Of a DNA stretch of 64,000 nucleotides, positions 1 to 8,488 are shown in pieces. Source of the stretch: an uncultured Lachnospiraceae bacterium (lineage in GTDB: Bacteria > Bacillota > Clostridia > Lachnospirales > Lachnospiraceae); assembly GCA_902781325.1 (NCBI GenBank), contig CACZJD010000005.1, positions 24,836 to 88,835 of the forward strand, in the 5' to 3' direction. The position numbers and the translations under genes are program-made. Position 1 is the stretch's first letter; the number at the start of each line of letters is the position of its first letter. Below the pieces are notes generated by a model. The model searched no databases and was not told the DNA's origin. It was given only the letters and a program-made list of their open reading frames with translations.

Positions 1-1
1 A

Positions 2-1783
2 GGCAAGTACCTGGACAGAAGAATCGATGACAATACATTTTTGAACTTTGCCGACCTGATCCTGAATGATTCTGAAGACGCAGCGTACAATATTCCGCGG
101 ATAAGAAGTTCGCTGTCGATCCTCAAGGACGGACAGGCAGTCTTCACAAATCTGGAGAAGGTCTATCTGTACCGCTATGTTTTCTGTAAAGGACAGGAGG
201 CGGAGGACAGGATTGAATTTGAAAAGGAGAAAATAACTGCGATCCCGGATTCCGATATCCGCGCCGCGGTGCAGCAGATTCTGAGGGACCGGGAGAATCC
301 GGCTTACAGTGAGAATACACTGTTTCAGGACAAGCTTTTGTGGATTGCCCGCAGTTACGCGAAGCAGGGTGTCTGCTACGCGGAGATATCGGACACGACT
401 CTGGTCAAAAAAGAGGGAGCCCCTGCAATGCTGGCACAGGTTCATGCCGTCATGCCGGCAATTACGAAGGAGACAGGCGTGCTTCTGCGGTTTCTGGCGG
501 CGATCCGCCGGATTCCGCTGACGATCGTGAAGGATCAGGTGGAGACGGGAGATTATTTCAGGGAAAATCTGGAGACGCTCCGCTCGATCATTGCGGACCC
601 CTATGTGGCGGGGAGCGATATCATCGGCGAGGAGCTCAATGATATACGGGATATCGCGCCGGTGCTCCACGAACTTGTCAGGATTGCCAAGGAGGATCCG
701 GGATTTGTGCTCAGGATCCATGCCGGTGAGAACGACGGACTTCAGGACAACATCGCAAACAGTCTGAAGTGCGTGAGGGAGGCGCTTTTACCGGGGCAGA
801 AGATGCCGTATGTGCGGATCGGCCACGGGCTCTACACGCCGGATCTGCGCAGGGCGAAGGGAAAGGCGCTGATCAGCGCGCTGAAAGAGAGCGGCGCGGT
901 GCTGGAGTTCCAGATCACATCAAATGTGCGTCTCAATAACCTCAGCAGCATGAAGCGGCATCCTCTCAGACAGTACCTTGCGCTTGGGATCGGCTGTGTG
1001 CAGGGAACCGACGGAGGCGCCCTGTATGGAAGCGATTCGATTGACGAGCAGCTCTCTCTGGAGAAGATGCTGGGGCTCAGCGACGAAGAGATGCATTTGA
1101 TGAGAGTCTGTGAGGACAGAATCCTGCACCAGAGTTTGAAGGCGTTTGAAACCAAAAGCGCGGCTTATGGAAAAAATGCCGGACCAAAGGCAGAGAAAGG
1201 TGCGGAAGAACCGGAGCTCTCCCTGATCGGGAAGCGCTCGCTCCGGGCTTCGGAGGCACTGGCGGATCAGATCAGAGAAATGCCTTCGGATAAGACCCCT
1301 ATAGTGATCGTCGGCGGCAGTTTCAGCCATGACAGCCACAAAGTGAGGATGACTGAAGAGAATAAGAAGAGGATCGACGATCTTTTGGCAAAAGAGGACC
1401 CGGAGAAGGCTTTCTTTGTGATCGGGCATGCTCTGCGCGGTTATGAACAATATCTGGTAAAGGAGAACCGGGGGAGGTTCGAGGTCTTTGCCATGGTGCC
1501 GTCCATGATCACGGAGCCGGAGTACCGCAAACTTCGCGCGGCGAGAGCAGGGATCCGGGTTTCGATCGAACCGGTGCCAATGGGCACTTACAAGAGTTTT
1601 GCTTATGAGATCTTTAAGAGGAGGCCTTCGAGACTGATCGCTTTCGATGGAAATATCGCAGGGGCGAATATGATCCAGGAGGCCAAGAACAGCAAGTATC
1701 CCTGCGTTATCCATGTCAACAGCAGATGTAAAGCACTGAAAGTAAAGGCGGACTCTCTTGAAGGATATGTTAAACTGTTCTGA
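2..1783 (+). CDS. Adenosine deaminase-like protein with extra C-terminal domain (5'-partial)
   Basis: The reading frame is open from base 2, so the true start and the N-terminal HxH metal site lie outside the window. The visible part has adenosine/AMP deaminase landmarks: HAGEN near 719, RIGHG near 818, an ITSN motif near 916 and GTDGG near 1000. In classical deaminases the last motif is TDD, so the second Asp is replaced by Gly here. From about 1295 to the stop a second alpha/beta domain follows, starting with a hydrophobic strand and GGSFSHDS and ending with FDGNIAGANMI. That pattern resembles SLOG/Rossmann nucleotide-binding domains, but the assignment is tentative. The family hydrolyses adenosine-type purines to inosine-type products; the role of the fusion is unknown. 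An ECF sigma gene follows 120 bp downstream. Confidence 0.8.
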   Translation, partial: GKYLDRRIDDNTFLNFADLILNDSEDAAYNIPRIRSSLSILKDGQAVFTNLEKVYLYRYVFCKGQEAEDRIEFEKEKITAIPDSDIRAAVQQILRDRENPAYSENTLFQDKLLWIARSYAKQGVCYAEISDTTLVKKEGAPAMLAQVHAVMPAITKETGVLLRFLAAIRRIPLTIVKDQVETGDYFRENLETLRSIIADPYVAGSDIIGEELNDIRDIAPVLHELVRIAKEDPGFVLRIHAGENDGLQDNIANSLKCVREALLPGQKMPYVRIGHGLYTPDLRRAKGKALISALKESGAVLEFQITSNVRLNNLSSMKRHPLRQYLALGIGCVQGTDGGALYGSDSIDEQLSLEKMLGLSDEEMHLMRVCEDRILHQSLKAFETKSAAYGKNAGPKAEKGAEEPELSLIGKRSLRASEALADQIREMPSDKTPIVIVGGSFSHDSHKVRMTEENKKRIDDLLAKEDPEKAFFVIGHALRGYEQYLVKENRGRFEVFAMVPSMITEPEYRKLRAARAGIRVSIEPVPMGTYKSFAYEIFKRRPSRLIAFDGNIAGANMIQEAKNSKYPCVIHVNSRCKALKVKADSLEGYVKLF

Positions 1784-1831
1784 GAGGAGAATGCTTCGGT
1801 TCGCAGAAACGTAATTAAATGTCAATCGATT

Positions 1832-1857
1832 TGTAAGACTTCACCTGTCTCAGCGTC
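1832..1857 (+). promoter_or_regulatory. Possible ECF-type promoter of the sigma operon
   Basis: TGTAAGA at 1832-1838 and CGTC at 1854-1857 are 15 bp apart, about 50 bp before the sigma-factor start. This resembles the AAC-type -35 and CGTC -10 of ECF promoters and would fit autoregulation. It is a weak, pattern-only call. Confidence 0.25.
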
Positions 1858-1905
1858 ATTTAGAGTATAAGCGGTGTGAGAGCACCTGCATAAAAGGGAA
1901 AATCC

Positions 1906-2472
1906 ATGGAAGATACCGCAATCATCGATCTGTACTGGAAGAGGGACGAACGGGCCATCGTCGAGACGGATCAGAAATATGGGAAATATTGTCACACAGT
2001 GGCGTACAATGTCCTGTACGATGTCGAAGATTCAAGGGAGTGCGTCAATGATACCTGGCTGCGCGCCTGGAACAGCATGCCTCCTAAAAGGCCTTCTGTG
2101 CTGCGCGCGTTTCTTGCCAAAATAACTAGAAATCTGGCTTTTGACAGGTACCGGGCGAAAAGCGCGGCGAAAAGAGGAAACGGCACTATGGAAGCCGTTC
2201 TCGATGAACTGGCGGAGTGCGCGGACCTGTCGGGAAACTGGAATGCGGAGGAGGCCTATATAGCCGCTGAGCTGAAGGAAGCCATCAACCGGTTTGCGGA
2301 GGGACTGCCCGCGAGAGAATGCGATCTGTTTGTGAGAAGATACTTTTTTGCAGAAGCGATCCCTGATATTGCACGGCGTTATCAGATGACGGAGAACAAT
2401 GTCACTGTGAGCCTGAGCAGGATCAGAAAGAAACTTCGCAAGTATCTGAAGGAGGGGGAATTTATCGAATGA
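1906..2472 (+). CDS. RNA polymerase sigma factor, ECF/sigma-70 family
   Basis: A 188-aa protein with the two-domain layout of ECF sigma factors. Residues about 20-90 match region 2, with DVEDSRECVNDTWLRAWN followed by a Phe/Leu-rich segment and DRYRAK for -10 recognition. Residues about 125-183 match region 4, with a helix-turn-helix ending in SLSRIRKKLRKYL. It would direct RNA polymerase to a small stress or envelope regulon. The next gene starts inside its stop (ATGA at 2469), so the two are translationally coupled, as is usual for a sigma factor and its membrane regulator. The target genes are not known; the DUF4349 lipoprotein just downstream is a candidate. Confidence 0.93.
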   Translation: MEDTAIIDLYWKRDERAIVETDQKYGKYCHTVAYNVLYDVEDSRECVNDTWLRAWNSMPPKRPSVLRAFLAKITRNLAFDRYRAKSAAKRGNGTMEAVLDELAECADLSGNWNAEEAYIAAELKEAINRFAEGLPARECDLFVRRYFFAEAIPDIARRYQMTENNVTVSLSRIRKKLRKYLKEGEFIE

Positions 2473-3263
2473 GAGCGGAGGACTTGTTTGAAGCGATAGG
2501 CGAAATCGATGAAAGGCTGATCGCCCGCAGCGACCGGAGAGTGCGCAGTTCTCAGGAAAGGACTTCCTCCGGAAAAACCGGAAAAAGAGCGGGCAAAAGG
2601 AAAAACAAAAGAAGCATAGGCGCGGAGATCTACCGCTTTTCAGTGGTCGCGATGTCGACGGCAGTTGTTGTTTTCCTGCTCCTTATGGCGAAGGACATTC
2701 TGGGAATCCGCAATCTCTCCGATATCAGGAACCGTTTGGATTCGACCCAGAAGAGCAGCGTCACTGAGACGATGCAGGCGGAAGAACCTGCAGCGGAGCA
2801 GACGGAAGAAGCTGCATCTGAAAAGGCGGAAGCTTCTGCGGAGATGAGAGACGAAGATAACGGGAATGCGGAGGCGGCCGAGGAGGCGGATGAAGCGACA
2901 CGCGGAGGCAATTATGGCAGCAAGACCGCGGTGGACATGCTCGGAGATCTTAAGGGAGACTATGTAGACCTTGAGATCATCTCGGCAGAGGACGAGGCAA
3001 ACGGCGGCAGCCGCATGGTGCCGGAGTACACCGAGGAAGGAGAGAAAGCCCTCTCGGAAGCGTTTTCAAAAGGGAAACCTGCCCCGGCGATGTTTGCGAA
3101 GACCGGTGAAGCCACTTACTATGTATACCTCACAAAGAGGAATGGTGAGGTGCACAGAGTCGTTTTCTATGAAAACGCGTATGTCAGCATGGACAATATT
3201 CCCGGAGTTGTGATGAAGATTTCACAGGCGGATTATGAAGAGGTAGAAGCCCTTTTCCGCTGA
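2469..3263 (+). CDS. Single-pass membrane protein, putative anti-sigma factor
   Basis: A 264-aa protein overlapping the sigma-factor stop by 4 bp. It has a basic N-terminal region (residues 1-55, rich in Arg/Lys), one membrane helix at about residues 57-76, an acidic Ala/Glu-rich linker (about 95-145), and an extracytoplasmic domain (about 150-264) with no recognised family. The topology and coupling fit an anti-sigma factor or sensor. No zinc-binding HxxxCxxC motif is present, so it is not a ZAS-type anti-sigma. The function is inferred from position only. Confidence 0.7.
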   Translation: MRAEDLFEAIGEIDERLIARSDRRVRSSQERTSSGKTGKRAGKRKNKRSIGAEIYRFSVVAMSTAVVVFLLLMAKDILGIRNLSDIRNRLDSTQKSSVTETMQAEEPAAEQTEEAASEKAEASAEMRDEDNGNAEAAEEADEATRGGNYGSKTAVDMLGDLKGDYVDLEIISAEDEANGGSRMVPEYTEEGEKALSEAFSKGKPAPAMFAKTGEATYYVYLTKRNGEVHRVVFYENAYVSMDNIPGVVMKISQADYEEVEALFR

Positions 3264-3276
3264 AGGGAGGATCATT

Positions 3277-4455
3277 ATGAAAAAGTTTAAACTGGCGGCA
3301 ATTGCTGTTTTGGCGGCGTCCCTGTGCCTGACCGGCTGCGGCGGCGCATCAAACTCGAACAGTGCTTCTTATAAGGAGGAGTCCGGGGCAGCGGGAGACT
3401 ATGCCTACGAATCCTACGCCGGGGAATCCTATGCCGCGGAAGAAACCGCGCAGATGGCAGAGGGAGAGGAGTACACGGCGGACGGCGGATCAACGGAATC
3501 AGCGCTGCGGGCGCAGGACGGCCAAAAGATCGTCTACACAGGCAATCTGAGTATTCAGACTCTGGAATACGACAAGTCCGCGGCCAGTATCCGCAAAAAG
3601 ATCAAGGACGCCGGAGGTTTCTCGGAAGCTGAGAGCGAGCGCGACAACGATTACTACTGGTACAATCGCAGCGGCGGTTCGGGCAACACGCGCTATCTGA
3701 ATATCACTGCCAGGATTCCCTCTGAGAAGTTTGAGGACTTCATTAATTCTCTGAGCGGAGACGGAAAAGTCATGAGCCGCTCTGTAAACGCGGAGAATAT
3801 CAGTCAGGTTTACGCGAATAAAGAGACTTACAAGAAGTCGCTCGAGAAGGAGCAGGAGAGGCTCCTGGAGATGATGGACAAGGCGCAGACCATTGAGGAA
3901 ATGATCACCGTGGAGTCCAGACTTTCGGAAGTGGAGCGCCAGCTGAATGTTTACAGGACGGACCTGGCGCAGATGGACAAGGATGTGGAGTTCTCCACAG
4001 TCTATATTGAACTGCAGGAAGTGAAGCGCTATACAGAGGAAGTGAGCAGCACAACTTTCGGTGAGGAATTGAAATACGCGTTTGAAGACGCAATAAATAG
4101 TTTCAAAAACTTCTGCGAAGGTATTATACTGTTTGTTGTAAGAAACTTCCCTTATCTGATCATCCTGGCAGTGATCATTGTGCTGATCGTTCGGGCCATT
4201 GGCAGGAGCAGGGCTAAGAGGATCGCGATGATGTCGGATCCGGAATACGCGAAGATCGTGAATGCGAAGGCGCGGGCAAAAGCGGAAGCAGACGCGAGAA
4301 AGAGAGCGGAGAAGGAGGCGAAGCGCAAAGGGCGCAGGGGCCTCTTTGGGAAGAAGGATCGGCCCGCGGCAGAGCCGAAGCCCGAAATGACAGGTACGAC
4401 AGATGCTGCAGAGACAGCTTCAGAACCGGCGGAGACATCAAAAGACAGTAAGTGA
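3277..4455 (+). CDS. DUF4349 domain lipoprotein
   Basis: A 392-aa protein. A lipobox LTGC places the lipidated Cys at residue 21. A low-complexity linker leads to the DUF4349 region (about residues 85-255): KIVYTGNLSIQT, then a coiled-coil stretch (KETYKKSLEKEQERLLEMM) and an Ile/Glu-rich end. A membrane helix at about 287-307 is followed by a basic, Ala/Lys-rich cytoplasmic tail. DUF4349 proteins are envelope proteins of unknown function. It begins 14 bp after the putative anti-sigma gene behind GGGAGG, so it is most likely the third gene of the sigma operon. Confidence 0.9.
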   Translation: MKKFKLAAIAVLAASLCLTGCGGASNSNSASYKEESGAAGDYAYESYAGESYAAEETAQMAEGEEYTADGGSTESALRAQDGQKIVYTGNLSIQTLEYDKSAASIRKKIKDAGGFSEAESERDNDYYWYNRSGGSGNTRYLNITARIPSEKFEDFINSLSGDGKVMSRSVNAENISQVYANKETYKKSLEKEQERLLEMMDKAQTIEEMITVESRLSEVERQLNVYRTDLAQMDKDVEFSTVYIELQEVKRYTEEVSSTTFGEELKYAFEDAINSFKNFCEGIILFVVRNFPYLIILAVIIVLIVRAIGRSRAKRIAMMSDPEYAKIVNAKARAKAEADARKRAEKEAKRKGRRGLFGKKDRPAAEPKPEMTGTTDAAETASEPAETSKDSK

Positions 4456-4505
4456 GAAGGCTGCGGCGAGTGCGCAGGCCGGAAGAGTAGCGGAGACTTC
4501 TATAC

Positions 4506-5942
4506 ATGAATTATCTTTGCACAGAGTATTATTTGTTATTGTTTTTAACATTGATTCTATACTATATAATCCCGAAAGGAAAACAATGGATTGCACTGCT
4601 GATCGGCAGTGCAGTCTTTTATTGTCTTGTCGCAGCTGACCTCATGCAAGTATGCTTGTTTTTGGCCACGATCGTTCTGAGCTTTTTGGGAGCGAGGATG
4701 ATTGAACGAAGCAAAGAGGAAAAACAGCGGCGCTTTATGCTGTGGGCCTTCATTATTCTGACAGCCGCGCCGCTTCTGCTTCTGAAAGGAAAGGATTTTC
4801 TGCCTGCACCGGATTCCGGAAGGTTTTCTCTGATAGTGCCGGTTGGCCTGTCTTTCTATACTCTTCAGATCATCGCCTACCTGGCAGATGTTTACAGGAA
4901 TAAGATCGCGGCACAGCGCAATCTGTTCAAATACGCGCTCTTTATTTCCTTTTTCCCGCAGATCATCCAGGGGCCTATTCCTCGCTATGAACAGTTGGGA
5001 TCGCAGTTGTTTGGTGGGGCCCGCTTTCGAATGGAGAATATTGTCCGGGGAAGCCAGCGGATCCTGTGGGGCCTTTTCCTGAAACTGATGATCGCGGACA
5101 AAGCGGCTGTCGCGGTTAATGAGATCTTTGACAATTACAGGATGTATGCGGGAGCATATATCTGGATTGCAGGCATTTTGTACAGCCTGCAGCTCTATAC
5201 GGACTTTTTATCCTGCACGACGCTCGCGCAGGGAGCTTCGGAACTGTTTGGCATTGAGATCATCGATAATTTTCATCATCCCTATTTTGCCGTATCTGTG
5301 CAGGATTTCTGGCGCAGATGGCACATCTCTCTGAGCACATGGCTGAAGGACTATGTCTACATACCGCTGGGAGGAAGCCGCGCCGGGAAACTGAGAAAGT
5401 ATATCAATCTGTTCATTACGTTTCTGATCAGCGGGTTCTGGCACGGGGAAGGCGTGAAATTTATTTTCTGGGGTCTGCTGCATGCTGTTTACCAGATAGT
5501 CGGATCGATCACCCGCAAAGGCAGAGACCGTCTGTATGAGATGCTGTTAATGCCGAAGGGAACCTTTGCATGGAAATTGTATCGTACGATCGGCACCTTT
5601 TTCTGGGTAATGCTCGCATGGATCATATTCAGGGCGGAGGGACTGCGCGCCGGACTTCATATGATCCGGTCCATGTTCACGGTCTATAATCCCTGGATTC
5701 TTCTCAACGGAGCGCTTACTTCCATAATGCCCTATCAGCAGTGGGAACTGCTTGCGGCAGCTCTTTTCGTGCTGTTCACAGTCAGCAGAGCTCAGGAAAA
5801 GACAGAAGTGAGAAACTGGATCGCGCAGCAGCATATCACGATCCGATGGGGTCTTGCGCTGGTGTGTATAGCTGTCATTCTGGTATTTGGCACTTACGGC
5901 TTAGGTTATGATGCGCAGGCGTTTATATACGGAGGATTCTAA
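4506..5942 (+). CDS. MBOAT family O-acyltransferase (AlgI/DltB-like)
   Basis: A 478-aa polytopic membrane protein. It carries the MBOAT signature around residues 270-295 (WRRWHISLSTWLKDYVYIPL followed by GGSR) and the catalytic His motif SGFWHGEG near residue 320. Family members move acyl groups across the membrane and onto extracellular polymers such as alginate or teichoic acids. The next gene encodes an SGNH-type protein, the usual partner that finishes O-acetylation outside the cell. No glycan-synthesis genes are visible nearby, so the acceptor is unknown. Confidence 0.92.
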   Translation: MNYLCTEYYLLLFLTLILYYIIPKGKQWIALLIGSAVFYCLVAADLMQVCLFLATIVLSFLGARMIERSKEEKQRRFMLWAFIILTAAPLLLLKGKDFLPAPDSGRFSLIVPVGLSFYTLQIIAYLADVYRNKIAAQRNLFKYALFISFFPQIIQGPIPRYEQLGSQLFGGARFRMENIVRGSQRILWGLFLKLMIADKAAVAVNEIFDNYRMYAGAYIWIAGILYSLQLYTDFLSCTTLAQGASELFGIEIIDNFHHPYFAVSVQDFWRRWHISLSTWLKDYVYIPLGGSRAGKLRKYINLFITFLISGFWHGEGVKFIFWGLLHAVYQIVGSITRKGRDRLYEMLLMPKGTFAWKLYRTIGTFFWVMLAWIIFRAEGLRAGLHMIRSMFTVYNPWILLNGALTSIMPYQQWELLAAALFVLFTVSRAQEKTEVRNWIAQQHITIRWGLALVCIAVILVFGTYGLGYDAQAFIYGGF

Positions 5943-5946
5943 AAAG

Positions 5947-7452
5947 ATGAGGGGGAAAACCACCAGAGTACTGAAGACCGTGGTATTCTGCATGCTCGTA
6001 GCTGCGATCGTTGTAAGGACCAGCAGTATCCTGAGGCTCAAGGGAAAAGAGTATCTGGCATATTATTTCAGTGAGCAGTACAGAGAATTCTATAATATGG
6101 AAAAAGATACTGTGGATGTACTGTTCCTGGGAACGAGTCACTCTTATTGCGGTTTCTCGCCACAGGATTTTTATGATCTCCACGGGATAAGAAGTTATAA
6201 CCTGGGAAGCAGCCGGCAAGGCATATGGCTCAGTTATTATTGGCTGAAAGAGGCGCTTAAGACACAAAAACCGAAGATAGTTGTCCAGGAAGTGCATTAT
6301 GCCAACGAGTCGAATGAGAATGCGACTTCCATACAGAAGGCACTATCCAACATGAAATGGTCGCGGAATAAAGCAGAGGCTGTCAGTGTGGCGGTGGAAG
6401 AGTATCCCGAGCTCAGTTTTAAGAGTTTTATTTTTCCGAACATACAGTTTCACGGCAGATGGAGTGAACTGACTGCAGAGGACTTCCCGCAGCCGGAGGT
6501 CCGCGATACGGGGGCGCTCAAAGGATTCGCGCCAACACGGGAACGCCTTGGAGAAACGGAGTATAAACTGATTCGGGGAACTGATGATGAAAGAGAAGAT
6601 GATGAAGGATCCGGCTTAGAATATCAGCCTGAGACTACAGAAGAAACACCGTGGCTTGATCTTTCAAAAGAATACATGGATAAGATAACAGCTCTGTGTA
6701 AGGAAAACGGGATCACGCTGGTCTTGGTAAAGACTCCGGCAGCCCGCGGGTGGTCGGTGGAGGACCACAATGGTGTGGAGTCCTATGCGCAGGAGAACGG
6801 ACTGGCCTTCTATGACTTGAACACATCGAAGTACTATAGAGCGATGGATTATGATATTTCCGTGGATAATAAAGATGAGGGGCATGTCAACATATGGGGA
6901 GCGGAAAAAATTGCAGATCTTCTGGGAAGCCTTCTGATCAGTGAGCAAAATGCTCCCAGTATACAAGATGAGCAATGGGAGGAGACGGCGGCTTATTCGG
7001 AAAAGATCAAAAAAGAGTGTGAGCTCATATATATCGACAACACGGAGATGTACCTGAAGGCACTTTCAGAAGGCGATTACGATGTCTTTGTATCCGTAAA
7101 AGGCGGCGCTTCAGAAATGAAAGAAAACCTGAAGGAAGCGATGCGGGAGATCGGCGTCACAAAGCCTATGGACGACTTTTATACCGCTGCCTGCGATACG
7201 GGAAACTCTGTGAAACAGGAAGATACCGGGGAGGGAAGGGCGCTTGTTGAAGGAACCATTCATAACGGGCTGATCGGATACAAAGTTAGCAGCAGTTATG
7301 ATTATCAGGATGTCGCAAGCATTCTGATCGACGGCAAAGAGTACTCTCTGAACAGGGAGGGAGTAAATATTGTCGTTTACAGCAAAACACTCCAAGCAGT
7401 TCTGGATTCGGTCTGCCTGGCGTCAGATCACGACTATGAACTGCAAAGATGA
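5947..7452 (+). CDS. SGNH/DHHW-type acetyltransferase-like protein with C-terminal ILEI-like domain
   Basis: The start is set at ATG 5947, 4 bp after the MBOAT stop, with GGAGGA about 11 bp upstream; an ATG at 5908 in the same frame would overlap the MBOAT gene. The protein is about 501 aa. An N-terminal signal-anchor helix (about 5-27) is followed by an SGNH fold: GTSHSYCGF holds the block I Ser and DEGHVNIWG fits the block V Asp-x-x-His. The last ~130 residues contain DYDVFVSVKGGAS and GVNIVVYSK, resembling the interleukin-like ILEI/PANDER beta domain. It probably acts outside the membrane with the MBOAT protein in polymer O-acetylation. The ILEI call is tentative. Confidence 0.82.
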   Translation: MRGKTTRVLKTVVFCMLVAAIVVRTSSILRLKGKEYLAYYFSEQYREFYNMEKDTVDVLFLGTSHSYCGFSPQDFYDLHGIRSYNLGSSRQGIWLSYYWLKEALKTQKPKIVVQEVHYANESNENATSIQKALSNMKWSRNKAEAVSVAVEEYPELSFKSFIFPNIQFHGRWSELTAEDFPQPEVRDTGALKGFAPTRERLGETEYKLIRGTDDEREDDEGSGLEYQPETTEETPWLDLSKEYMDKITALCKENGITLVLVKTPAARGWSVEDHNGVESYAQENGLAFYDLNTSKYYRAMDYDISVDNKDEGHVNIWGAEKIADLLGSLLISEQNAPSIQDEQWEETAAYSEKIKKECELIYIDNTEMYLKALSEGDYDVFVSVKGGASEMKENLKEAMREIGVTKPMDDFYTAACDTGNSVKQEDTGEGRALVEGTIHNGLIGYKVSSSYDYQDVASILIDGKEYSLNREGVNIVVYSKTLQAVLDSVCLASDHDYELQR

Positions 7453-7491
7453 AAAACAGCAGGCATCTCAACCGATGCCTGCTGTTTTTTT
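7452..7491. terminator. Bidirectional rho-independent terminator
   Basis: The arms ACAGCAGGCAT and ATGCCTGCTGT enclose an 8-nt loop and are flanked by an A run on the left and a T run on the right. It lies between convergent genes ending at 7452 (+) and 7506 (-) and can serve both. Confidence 0.9.
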
Positions 7492-7505
7492 CAATCATGC
7501 TTTTT

Positions 7506-8336
7506 TCAGTCGTGCCTCTGGGTGAAGTCGCTGTAGACTTCGGCAAAGAGAGCGGAATGGGGCAGGCGCTCTGTCCGCAGTCCTGCCATAGTCAGATGGG
7601 TCGTATCGCCGATGCGGGTCGCGCGGAAATTCGCAATGCCTCTCTGGCGCTCTTCGGTGTAGACTTCCGTGACTGAGGAAGTGGGCATGCAGAAGGACTG
7701 CAGAGGCACAAAGGGCGAGATGCTCCACAGATGAGAGAGCAGCACGCATGTGATGCCGAAGTGGCAGAAGAAGGTAAGAGTCTCGATGCTCTCGCGCTCA
7801 ACGCGGTAGTGGCGGCCTTCACGCACATAGCCGTGCTCGGCCAGCAGATCGTCAAAGGAGGAGATGACGCTGTCGTAGATGGGCAGCAGGTCGGAGTTGA
7901 GCGCGACCAGAGTCCCGCGCCAAGCTACGTAATCGGAATAGGCGGGATGCTCCGTATAATAGGAGGGGTACATATCCCATACGATCCTCTTTTTAAATGA
8001 TCCGTCGGACAGAGTCTTGATATAATAGGCGTCCTGCAGCAGTGTGGCGTCGTTTACGTCCACCTGGGCGGGAAACTCCCGCAGCCAGTCCAAAGTGGTG
8101 AGAATGTCTCCGCAGTTAACAGCGGCAGCAGCGCCGCGCGCACCGGGGACAGCGCGTCCAAGGGTGATCGCGGCAGTTTCCTGCGCCCGTCCTAAGGGGG
8201 ATGCATAGCAGGTCCCCAAATGCATCTTTGTGCTCGACCGCAGAGCGCAGAGAGCCTTGGCTTCATTGCGGCCGATCTCATTCAGGCAGTCGCTCGCGTA
8301 ATCCGGATCTCCGTGCCGGATGAATAGTAATCTCAT
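7506..8336 (-). CDS. Histidine phosphatase family protein
   Basis: The start is set at 8336, where GGAG lies 5 bp before ATG; an in-frame upstream start at 8357 has no such site. The protein is 276 aa. Residues 1-10 give MRLLFIRHGD, the RHG phospho-His motif of the phosphoglycerate mutase-like superfamily, and YASPLGRAQETA supplies the second conserved Arg. The C-terminal half contains FFCHFG, the second catalytic His. At 276 aa it is longer than the usual ~200-aa members, with an insertion in the middle. The substrate cannot be predicted. It is monocistronic and convergent with the SGNH gene. Confidence 0.88.
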   Translation of the reverse strand: MRLLFIRHGDPDYASDCLNEIGRNEAKALCALRSSTKMHLGTCYASPLGRAQETAAITLGRAVPGARGAAAAVNCGDILTTLDWLREFPAQVDVNDATLLQDAYYIKTLSDGSFKKRIVWDMYPSYYTEHPAYSDYVAWRGTLVALNSDLLPIYDSVISSFDDLLAEHGYVREGRHYRVERESIETLTFFCHFGITCVLLSHLWSISPFVPLQSFCMPTSSVTEVYTEERQRGIANFRATRIGDTTHLTMAGLRTERLPHSALFAEVYSDFTQRHD

Positions 8337-8488
8337 AATATCTCCATTCCACCGCACAGCCGCGCGGCATGTATTTGCACTTTGTAGTAACGAAAGGTTT
8401 GTGCGATAATAATGTTGTTCATGTAATACATTTTACTTGAAATTTACCGGGAATTGTAAACAGATTGCAGATAAAGACGAGATATGGC

